Below, piece by piece: positions 6,283 through 14,112 of a stretch of 38,617 bases of DNA. How positions within the stretch are numbered: the first letter of the stretch is position 1; every line of letters starts with the position of its first letter. The notes beneath the pieces were generated by a model. It was not told the origin of the DNA. It saw only the letters and a list, made by a program, of their open reading frames with translations, and did no database searches. The translations under genes and the position numbers were made by a program. Source of the stretch: Chloroflexota bacterium (GTDB lineage: Bacteria; Chloroflexota; Anaerolineae; Anaerolineales; Villigracilaceae); NCBI GenBank assembly GCA_029782225.1, contig JAKOVF010000335.1, forward strand, positions 1-38,617, given 5' to 3'.

Positions 6283-8013
6283 GTGGCAGTTGCAATGCAC
6301 TCTCGCATCCCACCGGACCTCAGCTTGAATCTGCAAAAAGGCGGGATCAGGCTGGAAGAGGCGCGTGAGGACATGCTGATCGCAAGCGTGCCCAAAGATC
6401 AATTGGTGGAGGCGGTCCAGCATATTCACGATGACCTGGGTGGGCGTTTTATCACATCCTGCGGGTCAGACATGCGCAAGCTGGACGGCTGCTTCCGGAT
6501 CAGTCAGTTGTTCGGCCTGGACGCCGACAAAACGTTCCTCGTGCTCTTCACCGATATTGACCCGGCCGATCCCACCATTCCGACGATTACCAGTTTAATC
6601 CCCGGTGCGGGCTGGGCTGAACGGGAGGTCAGAGATTTGATCGGCGTGGAGCCGGTCGGGCATCCGGATTTGAGGCGATTAGTGCTGCCGGATGACTGGC
6701 CCAACAACCTCTATCCCCTCCGCAAAGATTTCAAAGTGGATGAGAGGCCGCACTCGGCCCCGGAGAACAAGGTCCATATCAAGATCCCGCCAAAAGATAC
6801 GAGCGTCCTGCCCATTGGCCCATTCTTCCCGACGCTGGAAGAGCCGGTGCTGATCAATTTGTATGTTCATGGCGAAGAGATCGTGGATATTGACTATCGT
6901 GGTTTCTTCGGTCATCGCGGCGTCGAGAAGCTGGGAGATTCCGATCTCACCTATCAACAGGTGCCTTTCCTCGCCGAACGAATCTGCGGCATATGAGGAT
7001 GCGTTCACAGTACGTGTTACTGTCAAGCTGTTGAAAAAGCCGCAGGGATCGAAGTTCCCCGCCGTGCGCGTTACATTCGCACGATTTTGCTTGAACTCGA
7101 AAGAGTTCACAGCCACCTCCTGTGGATCGGACTGGCCTGTCATTTCATAGGGTTCGACACGCTCTTCATGCAGGCCTGGCGCATCCGCGAACCCGTCATG
7201 TGGTTGACCGAGTACATCACCGGCAACCGCAAGACGTATGGGATGAACCAGGTCGGCGGCGTGTCACGTGACCTGCCCGCAGATGCCATTGAGCGGATCC
7301 ATCCTGTTCTCAATAAGATCGAAACGGAAGCCCTTGCCGTGGTGGATGCCATTCTTGACGACTCCTCCCTGCAGGCGCGGCTGAAAGGAACAGGTATCAT
7401 CACGCCGGAGAATGCGCGTGCCTTTGCCGTAGTTGGCCCAACTGCCCGCGGTTCCGGCATCGACATCGACGCCCGCCGTGACCATCCCTTTGCTGCCTAC
7501 GATGAAATGGATTTTGCGGTTTGCGTCGAGCAGGGATGTGACATCTGGGCTCGCACGCTGGTTCGCATTCGCGAGTTGATGGAGTCCATCAAAATCTTGC
7601 GACAGGCCATGAAACAATTGCCCCCCGGCGAAATCATGGCCGACTTCGATGAGATTCCTGCGTATCAGGTGGGAGTCAGTTCGGTAGAGGCGCCCCGTGG
7701 GGAAGTCCATCATTATGTAATGACGGGCGAGGGCAATCGTCCGCACCGCTGGCGCGTGCGCGCGCCTTCCTACAACAACTTGCAGATCATCCCATCCATG
7801 CTGCGCGGACAAACGATCTCCGATGCACCGATCAGCGTGGGCAGCCTGGATCCGTGCTTCTCCTGCACCGAGCGGATGGCAGTGATCGATAAGGATACGG
7901 GCGTGGGGAGGATCTTCACGAGGGAGGAAATTATGGGCGGAGTCCGACGACTCCAGTCGTCGGAAGTCCAAAGTCGGGAGACTTTGGAGTCCGATTGCGG
8001 AGAGGAGGGCTAA
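6283..8013 (+). CDS. Group 4 [NiFe] hydrogenase large subunit (NuoC-NuoD fusion, HycE-like) with in-frame TGA, candidate selenocysteine
   Basis: Catalytic subunit of a membrane-bound H2-evolving hydrogenase. Residues 1 to about 150 are the NuoC-like 30-kDa domain; the rest is the NuoD-like [NiFe] domain. Total 576 codons, about the length of E. coli HycE. The frame is continuous apart from TGA at 6994-6996 (codon 238). The L1 nickel motif reads R-I-C235-G-I-TGA-G-C-V-H-S, where the family has RxCGxC, so the stop replaces the second, Ni-Fe bridging cysteine. Downstream coding is intact for 338 codons, with ERVHSHLLW and the L2 motif DPC525-FSC528. There is no SD or sensible start for a separate downstream protein. 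A SECIS-like hairpin follows the TGA. GTG 6283 is chosen because AGGAGG lies five bases upstream. The last about 20 codons come from a palindromic repeat. Recoding is inferred; a nonsense mutation or base error is the alternative. Confidence 0.75.
6994..7028 (+). promoter_or_regulatory. Candidate UGA(Sec) codon with bacterial SECIS-like hairpin
   Basis: TGA occupies 6994-6996. ACAGTA (7007-7012) pairs perfectly with TACTGT (7018-7023) around the loop CGTGT (7013-7017). The helix can extend through a C/C mismatch to TT/AA and, past a bulged G at 7003, to GC/GC (7001-7002 with 7027-7028). Sixteen bases separate the TGA from the loop, and G is the second loop base followed by T. Bacterial SECIS elements bound by SelB typically have a 4-16 bp upper stem, a small loop with a G in its first two positions, and a 16-37 nt spacing. 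All are met, the spacing at its lower limit. The bulged U of E. coli fdhF is not present. Confidence 0.6.
7943..7988. repeat. Palindromic interspersed repeat inside the hydrogenase large-subunit 3' end
   Basis: TCCGACGACT (7943-7952) and AGTCGTCGGA (7955-7964) are perfect inverted copies two bases apart, followed by TCCAAAGT (7967-7974) and ACTTTGGA (7981-7988). The first palindrome recurs with one change at 33752-33773. It is read in frame as a low-complexity C-terminal tail of the large subunit. Confidence 0.8.
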
Positions 8014-8549
8014 TGTTCAAACACACCATCTCCGAATTAAAAGAAGCATTGATCTGTCTGCAAGCCGGGCAGGTGACACTGGGCTATCCCTTCGAGCCGC
8101 ATTCGCCGGACGAGAATTTTCGAGGCCGACCGAAGCTCAATACACGGAAGTGTATGGCCTGCGGCGCGTGCGGGAACGCCTGTCCGTCCAGATTGATCAC
8201 TATCACCGATACGGGGAACACGCGAACCTTACGCTTCGAACTGGCACGCTGCACGTATTGCGCCAAGTGCCGTGACTTCTGCCCGGAAGAGGCCATTGAA
8301 TTAACTTCTCAATTTGAGCTTTCAACTGCCAATCCCGATGACCTTGCCATCAACGCGGAATTTAAACTCGCTCCCTGCCGCGAATGTGGCGCGGTGATCG
8401 GAACGGAACGGCAAGTGGGCGTTGTGCGCGAGAGGCTGGAAGCCAGCGGCATCAAACTGCAGGACACGTCCTACCTTGAGCTTTGCACCGATTGCCGACG
8501 CAAAGCTTTCATCCATACGCCTGCGCTTACGCTGGAGGTGACCCGATGA
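8013..8549 (+). CDS. 2[4Fe-4S] ferredoxin-like hydrogenase subunit (HycF/HyfH, NuoI-like)
   Basis: Electron-transfer subunit of the peripheral arm, corresponding to NuoI of complex I. About 178 residues. Two classical motifs, CMACGACGNACP near 47-58 and CTYCAKCRDFCP near 80-91, bind two [4Fe-4S] clusters. A C-terminal CRECGAVIG and CTDCRR pair resembles the extra cysteines of HycF/HyfH. ATG 8013 overlaps the large-subunit stop by one base (TAATG), and a strong SD (GGAGAGGAGGG) lies just upstream inside the preceding gene, so translation is coupled. If the upstream TGA were a true stop, ribosomes would terminate 1 kb before this start, so efficient coupling argues mildly for readthrough. Confidence 0.88.
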   Translation: MFKHTISELKEALICLQAGQVTLGYPFEPHSPDENFRGRPKLNTRKCMACGACGNACPSRLITITDTGNTRTLRFELARCTYCAKCRDFCPEEAIELTSQFELSTANPDDLAINAEFKLAPCRECGAVIGTERQVGVVRERLEASGIKLQDTSYLELCTDCRRKAFIHTPALTLEVTR

Positions 8550-8998
8550 ACGCTCTTGATTGGTGCTTCAAGAAATCCATCTGGGTCTATCATGTCAACG
8601 CGGGTTCGTGCAACGGCTGTGACATCGAGATCCTGAACGTGCTCACGCCCTATTACGATGTGGAACGCTTCGGGATTCGACTCGTGCACACGCCTCGTCA
8701 TGCAGATGCCCTGCTCGTGACCGGACCCGTTACCCGTCAAGTGAAGGAGCGCCTCCTCCGATTGTACGAAGCTACCCCGGACCCGAAGTTGGTTGTCGCA
8801 GTCGGCAGTTGTCCCACCGGGGGAGGCATCTGGCATAACTCCTACGCGACACTCGGCGGGTTGGGCAATGTTCTGCCGGTGGCGATCTACATCCCTGGTT
8901 GTCCGCCGAGACCGGAAGCCATTTTGTATGGTGTCGCGCAGGCGCTGGGACTCGTGCCTCAACAGGTGAAGAAGCAGGAATTTGTGGAGGTGCCATGA
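8546..8998 (+). CDS. Group 4 hydrogenase small subunit (HycG/HyfI, NuoB-like)
   Basis: Holds the single proximal [4Fe-4S] cluster next to the NiFe site. 150 residues, as short as HycG and NuoB. Cluster ligands are seen in NAGSCNGCDIEI (two Cys), the GSCPTGGGIW segment, and the PGCPPRPEAI loop that is diagnostic for this family. ATG 8546 overlaps the previous stop (ATGA); a GGAGG SD is 6-10 bases upstream. The longer upstream frame is only overlap with the ferredoxin gene. It has no twin-arginine signal, so the complex faces the cytoplasm, unlike uptake hydrogenases. Confidence 0.9.
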   Translation: MNALDWCFKKSIWVYHVNAGSCNGCDIEILNVLTPYYDVERFGIRLVHTPRHADALLVTGPVTRQVKERLLRLYEATPDPKLVVAVGSCPTGGGIWHNSYATLGGLGNVLPVAIYIPGCPPRPEAILYGVAQALGLVPQQVKKQEFVEVP

Positions 8999-9936
8999 AC
9001 CTGAGTGAGCTTGCCCTCGGTGCTCTCTACACATTGATCTTCCCCGGCTTCCTGTTCATGGCAGTGGTGGGGCTGTTGCTCACATGGGTCGACCGCAAAG
9101 TAGCGGCCATTGTTCAAAGCCGGATGGGCCCGCCCTGGTATCAGCCCTTTGCCGATATTGGCAAACTGCTTGCCAAAAGAATGGTATTGCCGCGCGGCGC
9201 GCAGGCAGTGGGATTCCTTGCCGCCCCTTTGCTTTCGGTGATCGGCGCGACAATGGCGGGCGTGATCGTCTTCCGCGCGCTGTTTGCCCCCGCTTCTGGG
9301 TTCATGGGCGACCTGATCGTGTTGATCTATCTCTCTATGCTGCCTGCCATTGCACTGATCATTGGCGGCGCTTCATCGCGCAGTCCTTTTGGCGCGATCG
9401 GTGCGAGCCGCGAGATGAGCATGGTGCTGGCGTATGAAGTTGGATTTCTCCTGTCAGCCATCACGGTCATGGTGAAGGTTGGTTCCATTCGCTTTGCAGA
9501 TATTTCCAGCTATCAAGTTCTGCATGGCTCGCTCGCATGGAGTCTTTCCGGCATCCTGGCGCTGGCTGTGCTCCTGCTTTGCATGCAGGCGAAACTGGGC
9601 TTCCTGCCTTTTGACATCAGCGAAGCAGACACAGAGTTGATCGGCGGGCCGCTGGCGGAATATTCCGGCGTAGGGCTGGCGCTATTCAAGATCTCGCGGG
9701 CCATGATGTTCTTCTTCCTGCCTGTGCTTGCCGTGCTGCTCTTTCTTGGGCCTGTTCAAGCGACGTTCCTCTCGATCCTGGCGTTCCTCGTCAAATTGCT
9801 GGCGGTGCTGGTGCTTCTGATCCTGATCAAGACCACGCACGCACGCCTGCGACTTGACCAGGCGTTGAATTTCTTCTGGACGAAGATCGCGGTGGTCGGG
9901 TTGATTGCGCTGGGCTTGGCGCTGCTCGGACTCTAA
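8995..9936 (+). CDS. Hydrogenase membrane anchor subunit (HycD/HyfC, NuoH-like)
   Basis: Membrane subunit that docks the peripheral arm and forms the entry of the ion path, as NuoH does in complex I. 313 residues with about eight hydrophobic segments. The first cytoplasmic loop carries the family signature DRKVAAIVQSRMGPPWYQPF and DIGKLLAKR; a later acidic loop reads FDISEADTELIGGPLAEYSG, with the conserved glutamates of this family. ATG 8995 overlaps the small-subunit stop by four bases with a GGAGG SD. A repeat block separates it from the antiporter-like genes, so downstream expression may be tuned separately. Confidence 0.92.
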   Translation: MNLSELALGALYTLIFPGFLFMAVVGLLLTWVDRKVAAIVQSRMGPPWYQPFADIGKLLAKRMVLPRGAQAVGFLAAPLLSVIGATMAGVIVFRALFAPASGFMGDLIVLIYLSMLPAIALIIGGASSRSPFGAIGASREMSMVLAYEVGFLLSAITVMVKVGSIRFADISSYQVLHGSLAWSLSGILALAVLLLCMQAKLGFLPFDISEADTELIGGPLAEYSGVGLALFKISRAMMFFFLPVLAVLLFLGPVQATFLSILAFLVKLLAVLVLLILIKTTHARLRLDQALNFFWTKIAVVGLIALGLALLGL

Positions 9937-9939
9937 CCA

Positions 9940-10000
9940 GCCACAGAGGCGCGGAGTCACAGAGAGAAAATAAGTCTCCGTGGCTCTGTAGCTCCGTGGC
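9940..10000. repeat. Interspersed inverted repeat (CACAGAG family) between membrane subunit genes
   Basis: GCCACAGAG (9940-9948) and CTCCGTGGC (9992-10000) are near-inverted, with further CACAGAGA and TCTCCGTGG units inside. It fills nearly the whole gap between the HycD-like gene and the next gene and lies just before that gene's SD (AAAGGA, 10004-10009). Confidence 0.65.
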
Positions 10001-10016
10001 AAAAAAGGATATGCCT

Positions 10017-11429
10017 ATGTTAGCGATTGCAACTTTCGGCATTCCCATTCTCGGTTCGCTGTTGGCGCTGCTGGCCGACCGTGTCAGCGGATTGCTGCGT
10101 AATGCGATTGCCGTTCTGACCGTTGCGGCAACTCTGATCTATGTGCTGCTCCTGATCCCCTTCGCCGGCACGGCATCCACATATTTGCTGGGTTCATCCG
10201 CCATCCCCGGTTTTGGCTTTGAGTTCGTCATCGATGGGCTGGGCGTGTATGTGGCTGTGATGGCGGCACTGGTCGGCTTGCTCATCGTCGTTTACTCGGT
10301 CGGCTACATGAGGAATTACACTCATCTTGGTGAGTATTACTTCCTCGTGGTGCTTTTCATTGGCGCGATGATGGGACTTGTCCTTTCAGCCAATTTGCTC
10401 CTCATCTATATTTTCTGGGAAGTGACAGCCATTTGCTCGTGGCGTCTGATCGGCTTTTTCCGCGACCCCCAGCACCTCAAGAGCGCCGATACAGCCCTGC
10501 TGATGACAGTTTTTGGTTCGTTCTGCATGCTGGTTGGTATGGAAATGGTCTGGCATGAGACCGGCAGCCTGAGCATTGCCAGCATCCGCGGCCACACAGT
10601 CAGTGATACGGCCATGCTGTTGATGTTCATCGGCATTCTGGCGAAGTCGGCGCAGGTGCCTTTGCAGATCTGGCTTCCGGCGGCCGGTGTTGCGCCCTCG
10701 CCGGTCACTGCCTTGCTGCATGCCGCGGTGCTGGTCGTGATCGGTGTGTTTGCCTTTGCACGAATCTTCATCGGCGCGTTCAGCCTGCCGCCCAACTGGC
10801 AGACAATCACCTCTGTGGTCGCGACGATCACAATTTTCGTTGCGAGTGGGGCGGCGCTGGTGGAAAACAACGCCAAGCGCATCCTGGCCTACTCAACGTT
10901 TGGTCAACTGGCATACGTCTATCTTGGATTTGCCAGCATGACCGTGGTTGGTATCGTCGGCGGGCTTGTTTTCCTGTTGGCGCATAGCCTCGCAAAGGCG
11001 GGTCTCTTCCTCGCCATCGGCGTGGTGGAGCACCAGACACATACGAAGGACATCCGTGAGCTTGGCGGCATGATCAAGGTGATGCCGGTAACGGCAGTCG
11101 CCTTCATCCTCTGCGCGCTTACGATCATTGGCTTCCCGCCGTCCGCTGGGTTTGTGGGGAAGTTCATGATCATCCTCGGCGCGGTCGAAGGTGGCAAGAC
11201 TGTGTTCGCGGCGCTGGCCGTGTTCGGCGCGCTAATGAGCATTGCCTATATGTTGCGGCTGTTCAATGCCGTCTTTATGGGTCCGGTGCCCTCTCATAAG
11301 GTGACGGAAGGCACGCGCGGCATGGTGATCACGGTCGCTTTGTTCGCGGTGCTTTCCCTGCTGGCTGGTATCGCTGCCGCGCCGCTGTTGGACGTTGTCA
11401 ATGTGCTGGCGAAACAGATGTTTGGATAG
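10017..11429 (+). CDS. Proton/cation antiporter-like hydrogenase subunit (MrpD/NuoN/HyfF type)
   Basis: Ion-translocating membrane subunit, about 470 residues with roughly 14 transmembrane helices. The proton_antipo_M core carries the TM5 glutamate in IFWEVTAICSW (Glu135) and the TM7 lysine in GILAKSAQVPLQIWLP (Lys210). It also has the LHAAVLVVIGVF helix, AKRILAYSTFGQLAY and the HSLAKAGLFL lysine. These residues form the proton path in complex I and Mrp antiporters. ATG 10017 is preferred over ATG 10011 because AAAGGA is seven bases upstream. Together with the following gene, the complex has at least two antiporter modules, as in Hyf-type rather than Hyc-type or Ech enzymes. Confidence 0.85.
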   Translation: MLAIATFGIPILGSLLALLADRVSGLLRNAIAVLTVAATLIYVLLLIPFAGTASTYLLGSSAIPGFGFEFVIDGLGVYVAVMAALVGLLIVVYSVGYMRNYTHLGEYYFLVVLFIGAMMGLVLSANLLLIYIFWEVTAICSWRLIGFFRDPQHLKSADTALLMTVFGSFCMLVGMEMVWHETGSLSIASIRGHTVSDTAMLLMFIGILAKSAQVPLQIWLPAAGVAPSPVTALLHAAVLVVIGVFAFARIFIGAFSLPPNWQTITSVVATITIFVASGAALVENNAKRILAYSTFGQLAYVYLGFASMTVVGIVGGLVFLLAHSLAKAGLFLAIGVVEHQTHTKDIRELGGMIKVMPVTAVAFILCALTIIGFPPSAGFVGKFMIILGAVEGGKTVFAALAVFGALMSIAYMLRLFNAVFMGPVPSHKVTEGTRGMVITVALFAVLSLLAGIAAAPLLDVVNVLAKQMFG

Positions 11430-11442
11430 CCCTCACCCCTAC

Positions 11443-11466
11443 CCCCTCTCCCACGAGGGAGAGGGG
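11443..11466 (+). repeat. Hairpin repeat whose right arm carries the next gene's ribosome-binding site
   Basis: CCCCTCTCCC (11443-11452) and GGGAGAGGGG (11457-11466) form a perfect 10-bp stem with a 4-nt loop. The sequence resembles a widespread CCCTCACCCC-type repeat. The GGGGAAGG that must serve as SD for ATG 11480 begins inside the right arm, so the hairpin could mask it. Confidence 0.75.
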
Positions 11467-11479
11467 AAGGATGCTGAAC

Positions 11480-13873
11480 ATGAACACTCTCCTGCTTTAC
11501 CCAATCCTCGTGCCGATCCTCATCGGATTTGTGTGCTTGTTGACGCCGCGCCAGTTCAAGGGTCCGCGTGAAGCGCTGACGGTATTGACCGCGCTTGCAT
11601 CGGTGGCAATGTCCATCTTCATCTTTGTTCAGCCGATGATCTATATCCATATCCCGTGGCTGGCGCTTACGCCGAAAATGACGCTCGCGTTCGACTTTCA
11701 GTCTGCGGCATATGCGCGGCTGACCCTGCTGGTCATCTCGGTCTTTGGATTGCTGGCGGCGCTCTTCTCGATCCCGCTCCTCTCGAATCATCCGCGTCAC
11801 AACGAATATTATGCTTATTATCTGATGGCGCTCGGCGTGACTTCGGGCGCGGTGCTTTCTGAGAATCTGTTGCTGTTATTGTTCTTCTGGGAATTGCACG
11901 GATTTCTGCTGTATCTGATGGCAGGAATTAATGGGGACCCGGCGGTGCCCGCGTCGACGCGGACATTGATCCTGGCTGGATTCGGTGACCTGACCCTGCT
12001 CTTCGGCCTCGCTCTTCTCTGGACGCAGGCTGGCTCCTTCTCGATCAATTTCTTCTCCGCCCAACCAACTCTCGTCAACTCCTGGCTTACGGGGACCGCC
12101 TTCGTTTTGATGGTCCTTGGCTCCTTCGTGAAAATCGGCCTGATGCCTGTACATAGTTGGATCACGGCGATTTCCACCGAAACGCCACTGACCGTGATGG
12201 GATACTTCACCTCGCTCGACAAGATGCTTGGCTTTTACCTGCTCACTGTGATAACTCTGAGCGTCTTTGATCTTTCGGCATGGGGGGGATGGTTCCTGAT
12301 GACAATGGGTGCGATCACCTTGCTGGGCGGCGTGTTGATGGCCATGGTGCAAAGTGACTACCGAAAGATGCTGGCATTCCATTCGGTCTCACAGGTCGGT
12401 TATATGGTGCTTGGCATCGGTACTGGCACCCCGATCGGAATCGTCGGCGGGCTATTCCATCTGATCAATATGGTGATTGTCAAAGGGGCGCTGTATCTGT
12501 GCGGCGGCTCAGTGCAGCACGCGACCGGCAAGACGAAGTTCTCCGAGATGGGCGGCCTCGCCAAAGCCATGCCCTGGACGTTTGCAGCCACATTGATCGC
12601 ATCGCTCGCGATTGCCGGTGTGCCCCCGTTGAACGCCTTCGTTTCAAAATGGCTGATCTATCAGGGCATCATCGAGCACGGCGGCGCGGCTTTTCCGATC
12701 TATCTATTGATTGCGATGTTCGGCTCCGCACTGACCCTGGCCTCGTTCATGAAGTTGCTGTACTCCATGTTCTGGGGTGACCGGCCACAGGAACTGGCAG
12801 ATGTCAAAGAATCACCGTTGATGATGACGGTGCCGATCCTCGTGCTCGGCCTGATCGCGACAGTATTTGGCATCTTCTATCGCTGGCCCGTCGAGCATTT
12901 CCTTGCGCCCATTCTCGGCGTCGAAATCCAGCCGATCGGTTTATGGCAATCCGGGCTGGCGGTGGTGCTGGTGATCGTCAGCCTGCTGGCGGGTCTGATC
13001 ATCTACTGGGCCGGACGGCCTCGCAACCACGTGGAGTCAGATGTGTTCATCGGCGGGGAGGTGCTCGACCCTGAAATCTACCGTGTCCCCGGCACACATT
13101 TCTACGGTCCGGTCAAAGGCATAAAGGGACTCAAGGAAGTCTACGCTGCCGCGGATCGCGGCGCGCTCGACTTCTACCTGATCAGCTGTCATGCTCTCAA
13201 GCGCGCCTCGCATTGGATCTATCAATACATTGACCAGGCCCTGGCTGATTTCTATCAGGAGGTCATCCCGGCGCTGTGGTCATTGATCGGTCAAATCCTG
13301 CGTGTGTTCAACGCCAATATGACATTGACCCGTGTCTTATGGGGGCTGTATGCTCTGGCTATTCTTGGCGTCTTTTTCATGCCCAACCAGTATGAAGTCA
13401 TCACCTTGACGCGCGTAGTGGCCTGCATCGGCATGATCGGCTGGGCATTCCTGGCCTGGGTCGAAGGAAACCTCACGCGCATGTTGATCCTGGCGACCAC
13501 GAGTCAGCTTGGATTCGTCGTACTGGGTGCCTCGCTCTCCTCCAGCGTCGCGATCTCCTACATGCTGACTGGCAGCGTCGCAGTTGCACTTCTGTTCCTG
13601 GCAGCCTATTTCATCCGCCGGAATCTGCACACAGATAAGATCGATCAAATGGGGGGATTGGCTGGCAAAATGCCCTGGGTGTTCCTCCTGTTCCTGATCG
13701 CGGCGTTGTGGCTTTCCGGCCTGCCACCGTTTGGCAGTTTCTTCAGCAAGTTTTTGCTGGGTGTGGCTGCAAGCGAGATCAGTCCGCTGTTGACCATCGC
13801 GATCACCGGCACAGCGATTCTTACATTGAGTTATCTGCTGCGACCCATTGGAAGGTTCCTGCGTACGAAGTAA
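11480..13873 (+). CDS. NuoL-like antiporter subunit fused to a second, truncated antiporter module
   Basis: Second ion-pumping subunit, about 797 residues. The first 440 residues are a complete antiporter module: TM5 glutamate in LLFFWELHGFLLYLM (near 138), TM7 lysine in GSFVKIGLMPVHSW (near 218), and YRKMLAFHSVSQVGY. Residues about 450-600 hold extra helices and a soluble segment. From about 605 to the end there is a second, N-terminally truncated module, with NLTRMLILATTSQLGFVVLG and IDQMGGLAGKMPWVF matching the C-terminal half of the first. NuoL and HyfB are about 610-670 residues, so the added half-module is unusual. ATG 11480 is chosen nine bases after GGGGAAGG rather than ATG 11471, which abuts it. 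It is the last gene of the operon, before a terminator. Confidence 0.85.
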   Translation: MNTLLLYPILVPILIGFVCLLTPRQFKGPREALTVLTALASVAMSIFIFVQPMIYIHIPWLALTPKMTLAFDFQSAAYARLTLLVISVFGLLAALFSIPLLSNHPRHNEYYAYYLMALGVTSGAVLSENLLLLLFFWELHGFLLYLMAGINGDPAVPASTRTLILAGFGDLTLLFGLALLWTQAGSFSINFFSAQPTLVNSWLTGTAFVLMVLGSFVKIGLMPVHSWITAISTETPLTVMGYFTSLDKMLGFYLLTVITLSVFDLSAWGGWFLMTMGAITLLGGVLMAMVQSDYRKMLAFHSVSQVGYMVLGIGTGTPIGIVGGLFHLINMVIVKGALYLCGGSVQHATGKTKFSEMGGLAKAMPWTFAATLIASLAIAGVPPLNAFVSKWLIYQGIIEHGGAAFPIYLLIAMFGSALTLASFMKLLYSMFWGDRPQELADVKESPLMMTVPILVLGLIATVFGIFYRWPVEHFLAPILGVEIQPIGLWQSGLAVVLVIVSLLAGLIIYWAGRPRNHVESDVFIGGEVLDPEIYRVPGTHFYGPVKGIKGLKEVYAAADRGALDFYLISCHALKRASHWIYQYIDQALADFYQEVIPALWSLIGQILRVFNANMTLTRVLWGLYALAILGVFFMPNQYEVITLTRVVACIGMIGWAFLAWVEGNLTRMLILATTSQLGFVVLGASLSSSVAISYMLTGSVAVALLFLAAYFIRRNLHTDKIDQMGGLAGKMPWVFLLFLIAALWLSGLPPFGSFFSKFLLGVAASEISPLLTIAITGTAILTLSYLLRPIGRFLRTK

Positions 13874-13917
13874 GAAAAAAAGCGTGGACTTCAGTCCGCA
13901 TTCAGCAATAAAGACAT

Positions 13918-13949
13918 CGCCGAGAGAATCCTCGGCGTTTGTCATTTTC
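13918..13949 (+). terminator. Terminator of the group 4 hydrogenase operon
   Basis: CGCCGAG (13918-13924) pairs with CTCGGCG (13931-13937) over a 6-nt loop, followed by TTTGTCATTTTC. It lies 45 bases past the stop of the last operon gene. Confidence 0.75.
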
Positions 13950-13978
13950 TCTGGTCCGAGAGATCTCGAAGCGGGACA

Positions 13979-14007
13979 TTGATTTTTCATGCACAGGCTC
14001 CTATAAT
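13979..14007 (+). promoter_or_regulatory. Sigma-70 type promoter before the broken membrane protein gene
   Basis: TTGATT (13979-13984) and TATAAT (14002-14007) are separated by exactly 17 bases. Transcription would start near 14014. Downstream, GGAGG (14098-14102) precedes ATG 14108, which is followed directly by TAG. Confidence 0.65.
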
Positions 14008-14112
14008 AGCCCTGTAATGGTGGAATGGTAATAGGAATCCCGATTTTAGAGATCGCGCAATAAAGGCCCGAGTTAGTATCTACACTGTATAAGGTACGGA
14101 GGAAATTATGTA

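Noticed and set aside
6283..8013. Two separate genes, an NuoC-like protein and a truncated NuoD-like protein starting near 7087.
   Set aside because: The first would end inside the L1 active-site motif. The second has only a TTG start without SD and would lack L1.
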